Source: Desulfomicrobium macestii (GTDB lineage: Bacteria > Desulfobacterota > Desulfovibrionia > Desulfovibrionales > Desulfomicrobiaceae). Taken from it: a stretch of 64,000 nucleotides of DNA. Of this stretch, positions 1-7,100 are shown one piece after another. Positions within the stretch are counted from its first letter, which is position 1, and the number at the start of each line of letters is the position of its first letter. A program made the translations under genes and the position numbers. Location: positions 21,428 to 85,427 of the forward strand of contig NZ_JADBGG010000021.1 of the NCBI RefSeq assembly GCF_014873765.1, read 5' to 3'. The notes beneath the pieces are model-generated. The model was given only the letters and a program-made list of their open reading frames with translations. It ran no database searches and was not told where the DNA came from.

Positions 1-123
1 GACCGGGGTCCGGCGAGACTGGTACACGCAAGGCACGGGCGCGCTTGGCGGCGCCCGGCAAACCTTTCCGCCCCTTGCAAATAAAATTCATGAATTTTCA
101 TATGTTGGAATCAAAGCTCGTCT

Positions 124-139
124 TGGCAGGGACTTTGCT
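124..139 (+). promoter_or_regulatory. Sigma-54 (-24/-12) type promoter
   Basis: TGGCAGGGACTTTGCT matches the sigma-54 consensus (TGGCAC-N5-TTGCW) with one mismatch in the -24 element, and it keeps the invariant GG and GC separated by 10 bases. The predicted transcript starts near 150, just before a strong ribosome site (154-163) and the ATG at 170. In Desulfovibrionales, sigma-54 often drives flagellar genes. Confidence 0.6.
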
Positions 140-169
140 TGGTCTGATGAAAAAAGGAAGGAGATGGCC

Positions 170-628
170 ATGAAAATCACCCCGGATCAATTGGCTGCCC
201 TGCAGCTCCAGCAAAAAAACACGGCCCGGAACACTCCAGGCGAAGGATTCGCAAAGGCCCTGGCCCAGGAACTTGGATCGGAATCCACCGCCCAGACCAG
301 CAATGCCGCGCCTGCGACCGGTCCCATGGTTCGACTTGATCAGGCCTTGCAGGCCGCCATGCTGCAAAAACCAACAGAGCAGACGGTCATGGACAAGATG
401 AATGCACTGCTTTCCAAGTGGGAAGATTATTCCCAAATCATCGGCTCGGAAAACGGCAATCTGCGAGAAGGCTACAATCTGCTCGCGGACATTCGCCAAA
501 ACATCCAGGAGGTCAAGGGCGATCTGGCCCAAACCTCCGGTCAGGGGCTCGCGGCCATGGTCGAAGAGCTGGACATCCTGACCACCACGGAAGAGTTCAA
601 GTTTAACCGCGGCGACTACCTGAACTGA
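170..628 (+). CDS. Small conserved-looking protein behind a sigma-54 promoter
   Basis: This encodes a 152-residue soluble protein with no signal peptide or membrane segment. Its N-terminal half is rich in Q, A and T and looks flexible; the C-terminal half (about 60-150) is predicted helical. I do not recognise the family. I chose the ATG at 170 because the purine-rich AAGGAAGGAG at 154-163 is well spaced for it; an in-frame ATG at 164 lies directly on that site. A sigma-54-type promoter lies immediately upstream and a hairpin terminator just downstream, so it appears to be a single-gene unit. The promoter class hints at a motility role, but nothing in the protein itself shows one. Confidence 0.8.
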   Translation: MKITPDQLAALQLQQKNTARNTPGEGFAKALAQELGSESTAQTSNAAPATGPMVRLDQALQAAMLQKPTEQTVMDKMNALLSKWEDYSQIIGSENGNLREGYNLLADIRQNIQEVKGDLAQTSGQGLAAMVEELDILTTTEEFKFNRGDYLN

Positions 629-662
629 CGCCCGGTTCCGGTGCCATTTCTCCCGTTTTTTT

Positions 663-690
663 CGGCGCTTCACCTGAAGCGCCGTTTTTT
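663..690 (+). terminator. Rho-independent terminator
   Basis: A 10-bp GC-rich stem (663-672 with 675-684) with a two-base loop is followed by six T residues. It ends the transcript of the small gene at 170-628 and sits just before the convergent amidase gene. Confidence 0.85.
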
Positions 691-694
691 ATGA

Positions 695-1165
695 TCAGAG
701 CAGACCCAAAACAGCCTCGCGCACGCTAGCCTGCTTGATCTCCCGACGCGAGCCCTGAAACCTGAATTCGCGGCTCCAGATCCGATGATTGATCCGCCAC
801 GCCATCCAGACCAGCCCCACCGGCTTCTCCGGTGTTCCCCCGCCCGGCCCGGCAATGCCGGAGATGGCCAGGGCCACGGGGACCTTCATCAGCTCGCACA
901 CGCCCTTGACCATGCTCTCAACGCAAGCCTGACTGACCGCGCCATGACGGATCAATATCTCTTCGGGTACGCCGAGCAGACGCATCTTGACGCGGTTGTC
1001 ATAGGCCACGACCCCACCCTCGAACCAGCGCGAGCTTCCCGCCACATCCGTCAGGGTGCTTGCGAGCAGCCCCCCGGTGCAGGACTCTGCCGTGGCCATA
1101 TGGGCTCCCTGAAGAAGCAGGGATTCTCCAAGTCGGCCGACCATGGTTTCCACATCAAGTTCCAT
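695..1165 (-). CDS. pncC: CinA C-terminal domain / nicotinamide-nucleotide amidohydrolase PncC
   Basis: This 156-residue protein is the stand-alone CinA C-terminal domain, which deamidates nicotinamide mononucleotide to nicotinate mononucleotide in NAD recycling. Family signatures are the ATAESCTGGLL segment carrying the catalytic serine (about residues 25-35), the GGVVAYDNRVK segment, GAVS, and the SGIAGPGGGTPEKPVG loop near residue 105. The length is normal for a PncC-type protein without the N-terminal MoeA-like domain. I chose the ATG at 1165 because GGAGG lies just upstream; a TTG at 1168 is possible. It stands alone and converges on the upstream gene. Confidence 0.9.
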   Translation of the reverse strand: MELDVETMVGRLGESLLLQGAHMATAESCTGGLLASTLTDVAGSSRWFEGGVVAYDNRVKMRLLGVPEEILIRHGAVSQACVESMVKGVCELMKVPVALAISGIAGPGGGTPEKPVGLVWMAWRINHRIWSREFRFQGSRREIKQASVREAVLGLL

Positions 1166-1405
1166 CAACCCTCCAGATCAGACGGGGAATAATTCTCCAT
1201 GCCACGAACGTGGCAGTCCGGGCGTCCATGCCCAAGGCCGGCGACGATGTCCGGCTTCGCCAGGCATCATCCTGAAATTGATGGCATCTTCTACTCACGC
1301 ACCTGGACCCAAGGCAAGCCTTGAATTCGCCCTTCCATGATGCCAAAGAAGAAATTCATTGAATGCCTGCATGATTTTTCAACCCCGAAACAAAGGAAAA
1401 AACCG

Positions 1406-1648
1406 ATGTCCAGTTCCGGCGACAAGAATGAAACCCTGCTGCAGCCCGGCCGTTACCGGCATTTCAAGGGAAGAGAATACGAGGTCCTGGGCGTGGCCAG
1501 GCACAGCGAGGGCCTTGAGGACATGGTGGTGTACCGCCCACTCTACAACGACACGGGCCTGTGGGTGCGTCCGCTGTCCATGTTCACGGAACTCATCGAG
1601 CGGAACGGAAAAAAACAGCCACGTTTCACCTTCCTGGACAAAGCCTGA
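1406..1648 (+). CDS. DUF1653 family protein
   Basis: This 80-residue cytosolic protein has the typical DUF1653 core: a GRYRHFKGREYEVLG strand pair, then EDMVVYRPLY, then VRPLSMF. The family is widespread, small, beta-rich and of unknown function. The ATG at 1406 follows an AAAGGAAA ribosome site at proper spacing; longer in-frame starts upstream have no ribosome site. It is monocistronic, diverging from the PncC gene. Confidence 0.88.
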   Translation: MSSSGDKNETLLQPGRYRHFKGREYEVLGVARHSEGLEDMVVYRPLYNDTGLWVRPLSMFTELIERNGKKQPRFTFLDKA

Positions 1649-2073
1649 CGTTTTTCTTCGGCAAAACCCTGCCCGTCGGAGGCGCCTATTTGCGTCGTAT
1701 GCGAAAAACGCGAGTCGGCTCGATTAGGGCAAGGAGTTCCGGAGACATCCCTTTTGCGCCGGATGCGAAAAACGCGTGTCGGCTCGGTTCGGGCAAGGCC
1801 TGCCGGAACTCCTTTGCCGACCTCGTAATGCTTCCCGGCCTTGAGCTCTTGCCCTTTTTCTTGCCTCGTGTACGAAACGGCCGGGAAGCAAACGATGTCT
1901 GGCTCAGTCAGACAGCCGACAGGCCTTGCCCGAACCGAGCCGACACGCTTGAGCCGATGCGGGAAGTCCGTTGAAGATCACGGCAGCTTAAATCGAAGCA
2001 GAATTCGTCAACGACATTGCCCCCTTAATGGGGTGCAGGGGACGCGTCCCCTGCCCGCCGGAGGCATCTTTCT
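1649..2073. repeat. Non-coding gap with nested inverted and direct repeats
   Basis: No gene is visible here. A perfect 28-bp inverted repeat (1775-1802 with 1920-1947) encloses a perfect 12-bp inverted repeat (1829-1840 with 1879-1890). A segment containing TGCGAAAAACGCG occurs twice as a direct repeat (near 1699 and 1763), each time followed by GTCGGCTCG. A further near-perfect inverted pair is 1729-1742 with 1803-1817. The whole could fold into a long cruciform or hairpin and looks like a dispersed genomic repeat. Confidence 0.75.
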
Positions 2074-4257
2074 CTAATCCTTCTTGCGCACCAGCCGGGG
2101 CTTGCTGCCGTCCTGTGGTCCTATGATGCCGTCCATCTCCATCTGTTCGATGAAGCGGGCCGCACGGTTGAAACCGATGCGCAGACGGCGCTGGATCATG
2201 GAGATGGAGGCTCGGCCCTGGTCGGAGACGAAATCGATGGCCTCGGCGTACTTGGGGTCGTCGAGGACGTCGCTGGACCCGCCGTTGCCGTCCCCCCCGC
2301 TCTCGCCCGCCGTGTTCCACTCGGCAAAATCCAGCTCGAATCGTTGAGGGCGCTGTTTTTCCCAGTATTTGACCACGCGCGCGATCTCGTCATCGCCCAC
2401 AAAAGCGCCGTGCACGCGCTGAATGTTACCGCCGCTGAGCTTGAAGAGCATGTCACCGTGGCCGAGGAGATATTCCGCGCCGATGCCGTCGAGGATGGTC
2501 CGCGAGTCGTGTTTGGAGCTGACCTGAAAGGCTATGCGCGAAGGAAAGTTGGCCTTGATGATGCCGGTCACCACGTCCACGGAAGGACGCTGAGTGGCCA
2601 GGATGAGATGAATGCCCGAAGCGCGTGCCAGCTGCGCCAGGCGCACGATGCTGCCTTCAACTTCCTTGGCCGCCGTCATCATCATGTCGGCCAGCTCGTC
2701 GACCACGATGATAAGATAGGGAAAGGGCTTGAGGTCGCGCATGTCCTCGGGGCGGTCGTCACCCATCTCGTCGAGCTTCTGGTTGTAGGTGGTGATGTGC
2801 CGCACGCCTGTTCTGGCCATGGCCTCGTAGCGCTGCTCCATTTCATAGACCGCCCATTCCAGGGCGTTCTTGGCCAGATGCATGTCCGTGACCACGGGGT
2901 GGACCAGATGCGGAAGAGTTCCGTAGACGGCCAGTTCGATGCGTTTGGGGTCGACCAGCAGCAGTTTCACGTGCTCCGGGTCGTGCTTGTAGACGATGCT
3001 CAGGAGCAGGCAGTTCAGGCATACGGACTTGCCCGCGCCCGTGGCGCCGGCCACCAGCATGTGCGGCATCTTGGCCAGGTCGGCGATCTTGGGCACGCCC
3101 TGGATGTCCATGCCCAGGGCCAGGGGCAGCTGGGCCTTGGTGTCGGCGAAGGCCGGGTCATCGAGGATTTCACGCAGATAGACGATCTGGCGTTGTTCGT
3201 TGGGAATCTCGATGCCCACCGTGTCGCGTCCGGGCAGCGGGGCCACGATGCGCACGGCCCGGGCTTTCAGGGCCAGGGCCAGATCATCGCTCATACCCGC
3301 GATGCGGCTGACCTTGACGCCCGGCGCGGGCTTAAACTCAAACATGGTGATGACCGGTCCGGGCTGCACGCCCTGCACCTCGCCCTGAATGCCGAAATCG
3401 GCGAAGCAGGCGGTCAGAGCCTGGGACTGACGATCCAGAACGGCCTTGGAGATCGAAATGCGCGAGGCCGGAACCGGGGCCAGAAGATCGATGGGAGGCA
3501 GGCTGCCCAGGGTAGTTTGCGGGCGGACGGGAGGCACGGGTTTTGCGGTCTTGGGCTGAGGCTTGGGAATGATCCGGGGTTCTTCCCTGCGCGTCTCCTC
3601 TGCGGATTTGCGCGGTTTGGCGGGGGCGCGCTGAGGCTGCGGGGTGGCTGGGGCGGGGACCTGCGTGAAGCGCTCGGCCCGCCAGGCCCGGAATCCTTGG
3701 AGCAGACGCCGCAACGGAGCCAGCCAGGCCGCGCACTTTTCCATCAGAGCGTGGTAGGACATGCCGAAAAGCAGTCTGCCCGCGATGAGGGTCAGACAGA
3801 CGGCCACGAGGACGAAGCCGTAATTGCCGAAGACGCGCTGCAGCAGCGCATACAGCGTCCGCCCGACAAAACCTCCGCTGACCATGCCCGATCCGGGCAA
3901 GCCCAGGTGCAGGACCGCGAAATGCGCCCAGATAGGAATCAGGATCGCCAGCATGATGCCGCCGATCCAGCGCAGCCAGTGCGGCCGAAAATTCGGGAAA
4001 AAGAGCATCGCCGCGGCCAGGGCGAAGAAAACGGGCCACAGCCATGCCGCCATGCCGCAAAGATCGACCAGTCCTCCGGCCACGTATGCGCCCAGGGTGC
4101 CGACCAGATTCTGCGTCTTGTGTCCGGCCACGGCCTGATGGTTGAATCCGGGGTCGGCGGGGGAAAAGGAATACAGGGCCAGGGTCACAAGTGCCAGTGA
4201 ACAGGCGAAGACCAGCGCACAAATTTCCCGTACGAGCTTGTTGCCGTCTTTAGTCAT
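2074..4257 (-). CDS. ftsK: DNA translocase FtsK/SpoIIIE
   Basis: This 727-residue septal DNA pump moves chromosome ends apart during division. The N-terminus carries about four or five membrane helices (residues about 10-190), followed by a Pro/Lys/Arg-rich linker (about 200-280). The RecA-like motor has a Walker A GATGAGKS near residue 400 and a Walker B IIVVDELADMM. The C-terminal winged-helix gamma domain (about 660-720), which reads KOPS orientation sites, includes ISMIQRRLRIGFNRAAR. The linker is far shorter than in E. coli FtsK, as is usual outside enterics. I chose the ATG at 4257; the longer frame begins in the upstream terminator. The ribosome site is weak. Confidence 0.95.
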   Translation of the reverse strand: MTKDGNKLVREICALVFACSLALVTLALYSFSPADPGFNHQAVAGHKTQNLVGTLGAYVAGGLVDLCGMAAWLWPVFFALAAAMLFFPNFRPHWLRWIGGIMLAILIPIWAHFAVLHLGLPGSGMVSGGFVGRTLYALLQRVFGNYGFVLVAVCLTLIAGRLLFGMSYHALMEKCAAWLAPLRRLLQGFRAWRAERFTQVPAPATPQPQRAPAKPRKSAEETRREEPRIIPKPQPKTAKPVPPVRPQTTLGSLPPIDLLAPVPASRISISKAVLDRQSQALTACFADFGIQGEVQGVQPGPVITMFEFKPAPGVKVSRIAGMSDDLALALKARAVRIVAPLPGRDTVGIEIPNEQRQIVYLREILDDPAFADTKAQLPLALGMDIQGVPKIADLAKMPHMLVAGATGAGKSVCLNCLLLSIVYKHDPEHVKLLLVDPKRIELAVYGTLPHLVHPVVTDMHLAKNALEWAVYEMEQRYEAMARTGVRHITTYNQKLDEMGDDRPEDMRDLKPFPYLIIVVDELADMMMTAAKEVEGSIVRLAQLARASGIHLILATQRPSVDVVTGIIKANFPSRIAFQVSSKHDSRTILDGIGAEYLLGHGDMLFKLSGGNIQRVHGAFVGDDEIARVVKYWEKQRPQRFELDFAEWNTAGESGGDGNGGSSDVLDDPKYAEAIDFVSDQGRASISMIQRRLRIGFNRAARFIEQMEMDGIIGPQDGSKPRLVRKKD

Positions 4258-4283
4258 GCGTTTTTTTCCATGCTGGGACAGTT

Positions 4284-4323
4284 GCAAAAACAAAAGGCCA
4301 CAGAGCGCTCTCCATGGCCTTTT
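4284..4323 (-). terminator. Rho-independent terminator downstream of efp
   Basis: Read on the minus strand, an AAAAGGCCA arm (4323-4315) pairs with TGGCCTTTT (4300-4292) and is followed by a T-rich run. It separates efp from ftsK, which probably has its own promoter. Confidence 0.7.
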
Positions 4324-4344
4324 GGATGCTGTCGATCAACCAAT

Positions 4345-4902
4345 CTATTCGCGGCCGAGGTATTCGCCCGTTTCCGTATTGACCTTGATCTTGGTTCCAA
4401 TCTCGACGAAAAGCGGGACGTTGACCACGATCCCCGTCTCCAGGGTCGCGGGTTTGGAGGCGCCGGTAACCGTGTCGCCTTTCATGCCGGGATCGGTCAT
4501 GGTCACTTCCAGGACAACGGAGCCTGACATTTCCAGATCAAGCGGACGACCTTGATACAGCATGACCTTGTAGGCCTGTGCTTCTTTCAGGTAGCCGCCC
4601 TTTTCACCGATGAGATCGTGGGGAACGGAAGTCTGCTCGAAGGTTGTCATATCCATGAAGGCATAGCTGTCGCCTTCATTGTAGAGGTACTGCATTTCCC
4701 GGACTTCCAAGTCCGGCTTGGGAAATTTGATCCCGGAGCGGAAATTCTGCTCGACCACCGACCCGGTGAGCAGGTTGCGGTACTTGGTGCGCATGAACGC
4801 ACCGCCCTTGCCCGGCTTGTAATGACTGCACTCCAGAATCTCGCACGGTGCGCCGTCAATCTCTATCTTCTTGCCTTTCTTGAAATCACTCGTAGCTAAC
4901 AT
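4345..4902 (-). CDS. efp: Elongation factor P
   Basis: EF-P (185 residues, normal length) binds ribosomes stalled at polyproline stretches and stimulates peptide bond formation. The N-terminal KOW-like domain carries the loop KPGKGGAF (about residues 29-36) with the conserved lysine at its tip that many bacteria modify; two OB-fold domains follow, ending in VNTETGEYLGRE. No epmA-like modification gene is visible nearby. It lies downstream of aroQ on the same strand with a 45-base gap and is closed by a terminator, so the two may be cotranscribed. Confidence 0.96.
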   Translation of the reverse strand: MLATSDFKKGKKIEIDGAPCEILECSHYKPGKGGAFMRTKYRNLLTGSVVEQNFRSGIKFPKPDLEVREMQYLYNEGDSYAFMDMTTFEQTSVPHDLIGEKGGYLKEAQAYKVMLYQGRPLDLEMSGSVVLEVTMTDPGMKGDTVTGASKPATLETGIVVNVPLFVEIGTKIKVNTETGEYLGRE

Positions 4903-4947
4903 GCTTGCCTTGCTTCCTCCATAGATTTGTCCCTGCCGGCGGCAGCC

Positions 4948-5400
4948 TCAGGGCTGGACGGCCAGACGCTGCCAAAGCGCCTGGACTGCGAGCGCATAGC
5001 TCATAATGCCGAAACCGGCAATAGCCCCTATGCAGTGCCGCCCGATGAGACTTGTGTGCCGCATGGCGGACTGGCGGGCGTGCACGTTGCTCAGATGGAC
5101 CTCGACGCAGGGAAGCCCGGTCCAGGCCAGGCAATCGGCCAAGGCGAGGCTGGTGTGGGTGTAGGCTCCGGCATTGAGGACGATTCCGTCGCTCTTGACC
5201 TTCCACGCCTCTTCCAGCCGATCGATGAGAGCGCCCTCGGAATTGGACTGGAACAGCGTCAGACGAATGCGTCCGGCGTCTTCTCCGAGCAATCTTTCAA
5301 CCAGCCCCGGGAGCGCGTCCATGCCTTCGGTTCCGTATATTTCCGGCTGTCGCTGTCCCAGAAAGCCCAGATTGGGCCCGTTTATGACCACGAACTCCAT
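4948..5400 (-). CDS. aroQ: 3-dehydroquinate dehydratase, type II
   Basis: AroQ (150 residues) catalyses the third shikimate-pathway step, 3-dehydroquinate to 3-dehydroshikimate. Type II signatures are all present: GPNLGFLGQRQPEIYG with the catalytic tyrosine near residue 22, FQSNSEGALID, NAGAYTHTS, EVHLSN with the general-acid histidine, and a C-terminal GAIAGFG. The enzyme is normally a cytosolic dodecamer. It starts 3 bases downstream of the lipoprotein gene's stop on the same strand, and efp follows. Confidence 0.96.
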   Translation of the reverse strand: MEFVVINGPNLGFLGQRQPEIYGTEGMDALPGLVERLLGEDAGRIRLTLFQSNSEGALIDRLEEAWKVKSDGIVLNAGAYTHTSLALADCLAWTGLPCVEVHLSNVHARQSAMRHTSLIGRHCIGAIAGFGIMSYALAVQALWQRLAVQP

Positions 5401-5403
5401 GGA

Positions 5404-6216
5404 TTATTTCTGCTCCGAAGGCTCGCTCACGGTATCGGAGTGCGGCGGCAGGACCACAACCGTGTCCGGCTCGTCCTGGGCGATGACGGCATCCGGGTCC
5501 AGGGCGGCGACATCGACGTTCATGAGAAAAATGCGATCTCCGGCCTCTACCTCGCGGTCGCTGACGATGATCTCAAGGTTGCACAACACGCCCGTAGCTC
5601 CGCCCTGCGCCTTGGGCAACGCCACGGTGTCCTGCATGAGTTGCTTGATTTCGGCCATGCCGATGATGCGGTAAAAGCTTGATCCAAGCTCCCCGACAGG
5701 TTCGGCGATGGTCACAAAGGACGGCAGGGATTCGGGCGTCGTCTGATAGAGCATGGCATAGAGCACATCATGCATGCCGGCGATATAGCGGTCCTCTTCC
5801 AGCGAGATGATCTGGCCTCCAAGGCTCAGGTCACCCACGAAACTGGCCGAGATCAGAAAGCTCTGAACCATGTCTCCGGTTTCCGGATCTCCCTGGGTGT
5901 TGAGCAGACCGCTCTGGGTGAAAGCACCGTCCATGCGCCCCAGCGGGGTCATCCCGGCCACGGGCACGATGACTATGTTCTTGTTCAGGATCTTGTTGAA
6001 GACCTTGACCAGACCTGCGTTCCTGGCCTCGGTCCAAACCCCGGTGTCGGCATCCACGTATTTGATCAGGTCCACTTCACTCAAACGCAATTCGACAGTG
6101 GCTTGTTCCTCGACCCGGATGGGTTCCTGGGCAGAATTGGCCGAAACCAACTTCACTTCCTTGGAACACCCTCCAAAGATAAAGACGGCGCTCAAGAGCA
6201 CGAGCAACGCACGCAT
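5404..6216 (-). CDS. Predicted lipoprotein of unknown function
   Basis: The 270-residue product begins with a short signal peptide ending in a lipobox (FIFGGC, Cys near residue 17), so it should be lipid-anchored. The mature part has no family I recognise. It is mixed in character, with repeated valine-rich strands, and ends in an acidic Asp/Glu/Pro tail with no membrane helix. I chose the ATG at 6216 because GGAGG is well placed upstream. It lies immediately before aroQ and efp in an apparent operon and diverges from engB. A role in cell-envelope assembly is possible but not shown. Confidence 0.75.
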   Translation of the reverse strand: MRALLVLLSAVFIFGGCSKEVKLVSANSAQEPIRVEEQATVELRLSEVDLIKYVDADTGVWTEARNAGLVKVFNKILNKNIVIVPVAGMTPLGRMDGAFTQSGLLNTQGDPETGDMVQSFLISASFVGDLSLGGQIISLEEDRYIAGMHDVLYAMLYQTTPESLPSFVTIAEPVGELGSSFYRIIGMAEIKQLMQDTVALPKAQGGATGVLCNLEIIVSDREVEAGDRIFLMNVDVAALDPDAVIAQDEPDTVVVLPPHSDTVSEPSEQK

Positions 6217-6320
6217 AGTATGCCTCCAATTAATTATTGATAACCAAGACAATTCTTTCTATCACTGCCTGATCAAAACGCATTTCGTCAAGAACCCTAG
6301 CCCCAGGAAATGGTAGTTTC

Positions 6321-6917
6321 ATGCCCAGCACCGTAATTTTGGAAAAGACAATCTACACCATCGATCAATTGGGAGAAATGCCGCTTCCTCAACTCGCCCT
6401 TGCCGGACGATCCAATGTTGGAAAATCGTCCCTGCTGAACAAACTCACCGGCAGGAAAAATCTTGCGAAAATCAGTTCCACCCCCGGCAAAACCCGCAGC
6501 CTGAACTTTTACAGGGTCAGCCCGGAAGAATTCTATCTCGTTGATCTTCCGGGATACGGATATGCCCGTTGCTCCAAAACGGAACGTGAAAAATGGGCCA
6601 CGCTCATCAACAGATACTTGAAAAACAACCCCCGCCTCTTTGGTGTAGTAGCCCTGCTTGATTCACGCCTCCCGCCCCAGGCCCTTGACATAGAGCTGAT
6701 CACCTACATCAGGGCTCAAGGGATGGATGTATTCCCCGTGATGACCAAGGCCGACAAATGCAAGCAACCCGTACGGAGCGCAAATCAGACCGCATGGCAA
6801 AGACTCCTCGGAACGGAAAAGCCACCGCTGCTCATCTCCAGCCATTCCGGCATGAATATCGACAAACTCTGGCAATTCTTCCTTGATAAATTTTCCGCAG
6901 TGCAGCCTCACGAATAA
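6321..6917 (+). CDS. engB: Ribosome biogenesis GTP-binding protein EngB/YsxC
   Basis: EngB (198 residues) is a TRAFAC-class GTPase needed for late assembly of the 50S subunit. All G motifs are visible: G1 GRSNVGKSS (about 30-38), G2 threonine in SSTPGKTR, G3 DLPGYGYA, G4 TKADK, and G5 SSHSG near the C-terminus. The length is normal for the family. It diverges from the lipoprotein/aroQ/efp group and is followed by a 183-base gap before the mrp operon, with no clear terminator. Confidence 0.95.
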   Translation: MPSTVILEKTIYTIDQLGEMPLPQLALAGRSNVGKSSLLNKLTGRKNLAKISSTPGKTRSLNFYRVSPEEFYLVDLPGYGYARCSKTEREKWATLINRYLKNNPRLFGVVALLDSRLPPQALDIELITYIRAQGMDVFPVMTKADKCKQPVRSANQTAWQRLLGTEKPPLLISSHSGMNIDKLWQFFLDKFSAVQPHE

Positions 6918-7100
6918 GAATTTGTGCATGATTCAATACGAAATTATTTTGTGATTGAACAGTTTTTTATCCAACCCAACACCAAAAAAACATCTCGGAA
7001 AGACCTGCGCGCCATTTACCCGAAACAATGACGCAGGTTGACATGTTTTATTTCGCACTGTCCGGTTGACGCAGTCCGTTTTGAACATCTAAGCTCAGGC

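Noticed and set aside
2344..4200. Long open frame on the plus strand antisense to ftsK
   Set aside because: It is a shadow of GC-rich third codon positions in ftsK; the translation is His/Gly/Arg-rich with no domain, ribosome site or conserved motif.
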